Shown: positions 41,334 to 43,198 of the stretch, piece by piece
Layout of the letters: each line of letters opens with the position of its first letter
Numbering within the stretch: the first letter of the stretch is position 1
Assembly (NCBI GenBank): GCA_964605715.1
Contig: CAZSDV010000012.1
Location: 1 to 43,198, forward strand
Direction of reading: 5' to 3'
Origin: JAPUME01 sp964605715
GTDB taxonomy: Bacteria; Acidobacteriota; Terriglobia; UBA7540; JAPUME01
DNA length: 43,198 nucleotides
Notes under the pieces: model-generated
Database searches by the model: none
Told to the model about the DNA's origin: nothing
What the model saw: only the letters and a program-made list of their open reading frames with translations
Program-made: the position numbers and the translations under genes

Positions 41334-42661
41334 GCAAGAAGTATCGAAATCGCGGGATTGCTTTTGTTGTATTAGTTGCAGTTTCATTAATTTTATTTTT
41401 ACTAGATAAGAAAAAACAAGAAACCCTAAAAAACACAGAAAATGAAAGTAAACTTTGGGATGTTGATGATTCTAAAATTAAAGGAATATCACTTACCGCA
41501 GCTAGTAGCGAGATAATAAAATTTGAAAGGGGTCAAACTGAGTGGAAAATTACCTCCCCCCGGAAACTCGATGTTGATCATTCAGCAATTTCTGCATGGT
41601 TGCGATCCTTTATTAACCTTTCATCTGAGGAGGTCATTAACTCCAAGCCATCTTCAATTGATGAGTACGGCCTAAACCCTCCTACGGATATTATTGAGGT
41701 GGAGCTAAAGAATGATCTAGGAAATCTCACCCTTAGTCTTGGAGCTGAAACTCCAACTGGTAGCAATTTTTACGCCCAGACAAACACAAGCAGTCAAATT
41801 TTAAAGCTTTCTTTTCAGCAAAAAAGTTCATTAATTAAACCCCTTTTCGACTTTCGCGATCGAAGAATTCTCCAATTTAATAAATCCAAAATTACAAAAC
41901 TACAAATTTTAAACGGAAGCAATCCAATAGAATTTTTTAAAAATATAAATAAAGAATGGCAACTAAACCTCCCTCCTCCAGTTCGAACTGATGAGTCAGC
42001 CATAGAGGGCCTTGTCGCTAGCTTGGATAACGGACAAATGCAAAGCGTAGTTAAGGAAGTGCCAGGCAACCTTGCTAAATACGGACTCTCCAGGCCAAAT
42101 CTCCGAATACGTACCATTGAAGAAAAGAGAAAATCAGAACTTTGGATTGGGAAAAAAACCAATGAATCCCACTACTTCGCAATGGAGAAGGGGAAAGGGC
42201 CTATTTTTACGGTTTTTGATTCCCTTGTAAATCAGTTTAAAAAGCCATCTGTTGATTTCCGAAATAATAAATTATTTGATTTTCAAACATTCAATATACA
42301 GATCATTGAAATTAAAACCCCTGATCGACAAATAAAATTAGAAAAACAGGATTCAAGTTGGGAATCCATAACGGGAGAAAAAGTTAAACCTGACCAGGAT
42401 AAAATAAGTAAATTTTTAACAGATCTCAGTGGAATTCAGATTGAAAATTTTGTTACAGACCAGCCAGTCTCACTTTCAAGATACGGGTTAAGTTCACCCT
42501 CTGTATCCATAAAAATTAATTGGGGACAAGATCAGCAAGAAATAATTTCTTTTGGTGAGTCGAAGAAAATTCCATTTGCAAAAAGAAGAGATTCAAAAAC
42601 GATATTCAAAATTAGTTTATCCACGTACGAAGAAATTAAAAATAATATTGAAGAATTGTAA
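41330..42661 (+). CDS. DUF4340 domain-containing protein
   Basis: A 443-aa protein with one N-terminal helix (about residues 8-22) and a long extracytoplasmic part. The latter has three related units, each ending with a YGL-x-x-P element: IDEYGLNPPTDIIEVEL, LAKYGLSRPNLRIRT and LSRYGLSSPSVSIKI. DUF4340 proteins regularly follow GldG-like genes and no function is known. ATG 41330 overlaps the GldG-like stop (ATGA), so the two are coupled; GTG 41315 would be 15 bases earlier. It probably forms part of the same ABC complex at the cell surface. Confidence 0.9.
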   Translation: MSKKYRNRGIAFVVLVAVSLILFLLDKKKQETLKNTENESKLWDVDDSKIKGISLTAASSEIIKFERGQTEWKITSPRKLDVDHSAISAWLRSFINLSSEEVINSKPSSIDEYGLNPPTDIIEVELKNDLGNLTLSLGAETPTGSNFYAQTNTSSQILKLSFQQKSSLIKPLFDFRDRRILQFNKSKITKLQILNGSNPIEFFKNINKEWQLNLPPPVRTDESAIEGLVASLDNGQMQSVVKEVPGNLAKYGLSRPNLRIRTIEEKRKSELWIGKKTNESHYFAMEKGKGPIFTVFDSLVNQFKKPSVDFRNNKLFDFQTFNIQIIEIKTPDRQIKLEKQDSSWESITGEKVKPDQDKISKFLTDLSGIQIENFVTDQPVSLSRYGLSSPSVSIKINWGQDQQEIISFGESKKIPFAKRRDSKTIFKISLSTYEEIKNNIEEL

Positions 42662-43118
42662 TTTCTTTTATGTTTCTTTGCCCTTTTTGTATAATTATCA
42701 CTGCCAATATTTTATTCAATTAATTTATTAAGAGTACGCATTAGTACAGTAAACGTAAGCATTTCTAGTTTATTTTATGGTATTTTTTACTAGGATCTAA
42801 TTGATTGATGTAGTAGGATTCATCTGCAAAGCGACTCGAGCTACTTCTAAAGCTAACTGATCGACATCTTACAAGAGTTGCAAGAACACTTAATTCGAGA
42901 GTGTTAGACGCTAACTTCCAAGTCATTCATAATTGATTACGATGGTTCCCTGCAATCCCATTCAGGGATCCCTGTTTGAAATCATGAGTTATCATTTCTC
43001 TGGGACTTTAAGCGGCTTAAATTATGCAATGAATACAATCTGTTCCCTTCTTTGGCAACGATAGCGAAGAAGCATTTCTGTCAACTTCCATTTTAATCAC
43101 CCTGTGGGGAGTTGTACC
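42662..43118. other. Intergenic stretch upstream of the smc-like start
   Basis: About 457 bases with no supported gene. I saw no tRNA-like T-loop, no rRNA and no clear promoter or terminator. The only structure noticed is the short palindrome CAGGGATCCCTG at 42963-42974, which needs no special explanation. The stretch is AT-rich. Confidence 0.7.
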
Positions 43119-43198
43119 TTGTTAAAACTAAAATCAAGCGAGCTACGTGGGTTTAAATACTTTTCCAGAAAAACCCAACTAGAATTTAAAGACGGGAT
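43119..43198 (+). CDS. smc: Start of a chromosome-segregation SMC protein, cut by the window end
   Basis: TTG 43119 opens a frame that runs off the window and encodes MLKLKSSELRGFKYFSRKTQ, then LEFKDGI. This is the N-terminal strand pattern of SMC ATPases (x-L-K-x-L-x-L-x-GFK-S-F, then E-F-x-x-GI before the Walker A). GGGGAG (43106-43111) lies seven bases before the TTG, a very good RBS. The Walker A would lie just beyond the window. SMC organises and segregates the chromosome together with ParB. RecF- or RecN-like ATPases are less likely because of the GFK element. Only about 27 residues can be read. Confidence 0.7.
   Translation, partial: MLKLKSSELRGFKYFSRKTQLEFKDG

Noticed and set aside
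42963..42974. 12-base palindrome CAGGGATCCCTG
   Set aside because: No extension, no T run and no repeat elsewhere; chance is sufficient.

Overview
The window looks like part of a scaffold from an AT-rich Gram-negative bacterium. It has two 10-N gaps (1574-1583 and 40938-40947), typical of a draft or metagenome-assembled genome. A complete Tol-Pal system, TolC- and MacA-like efflux parts, HtrA and LepB show a diderm envelope. An Acidobacteriota member is my best guess, at moderate confidence. It rests on a YpdA-type bacillithiol reductase, the miaB-bifunctional nuclease pair, a Pal lipoprotein with an added Ig-like domain, the ABC/GldG/DUF4340 cluster and a split B12-dependent acyl-CoA mutase. 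I saw no rRNA, tRNA, CRISPR array or transposase.

Region 1 (1-4783): the 3' part of guaA, then a cassette of an SxtJ-type membrane protein, a 49-aa DUF5989-type protein, a carbamoyltransferase and an SGNH hydrolase. The cassette is bracketed by a direct repeat of the last bases of guaA (708-729 and 4731-4752, 20 of 22 identical, with a 14-bp perfect core). This looks like a small genomic island in the guaA 3'-end integration hotspot, and it is the most interesting feature here. Region 2 (4784-8494): a MacA/MacB-type tripartite efflux or export operon. Region 3 (8606-14532, minus strand): tolQ-tolR-tolA-tolB-pal-cpoB followed by ssb.

Region 4 (14777-19771): miaB, a bifunctional nuclease, parA, parB, an unknown 122-aa protein and a YpdA-family reductase, tightly packed from parA onwards. 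Region 5 (19824-24648): a glycine-zipper envelope protein, a frameshifted orphan nuoI, htrA, a possible outer-membrane barrel and a GT2 glycosyltransferase. Region 6 (24848-32155): lepB, carA, carB, a DapA-family aldolase/lyase, a small zinc-ribbon-like protein and truA.

Region 7 (32440-37984): a TolC-family channel with a glycine-rich insert, large and small subunits of a B12-dependent acyl-CoA mutase, a 4HBT thioesterase and a glutamate formimidoyltransferase. Region 8 (38123-42661): a GldA/GldF/GldG-like ABC system with a DUF4340 protein. The last 80 bases (43119-43198) hold what appears to be the first codons of smc, so chromosome-segregation genes occur at two places in the window.
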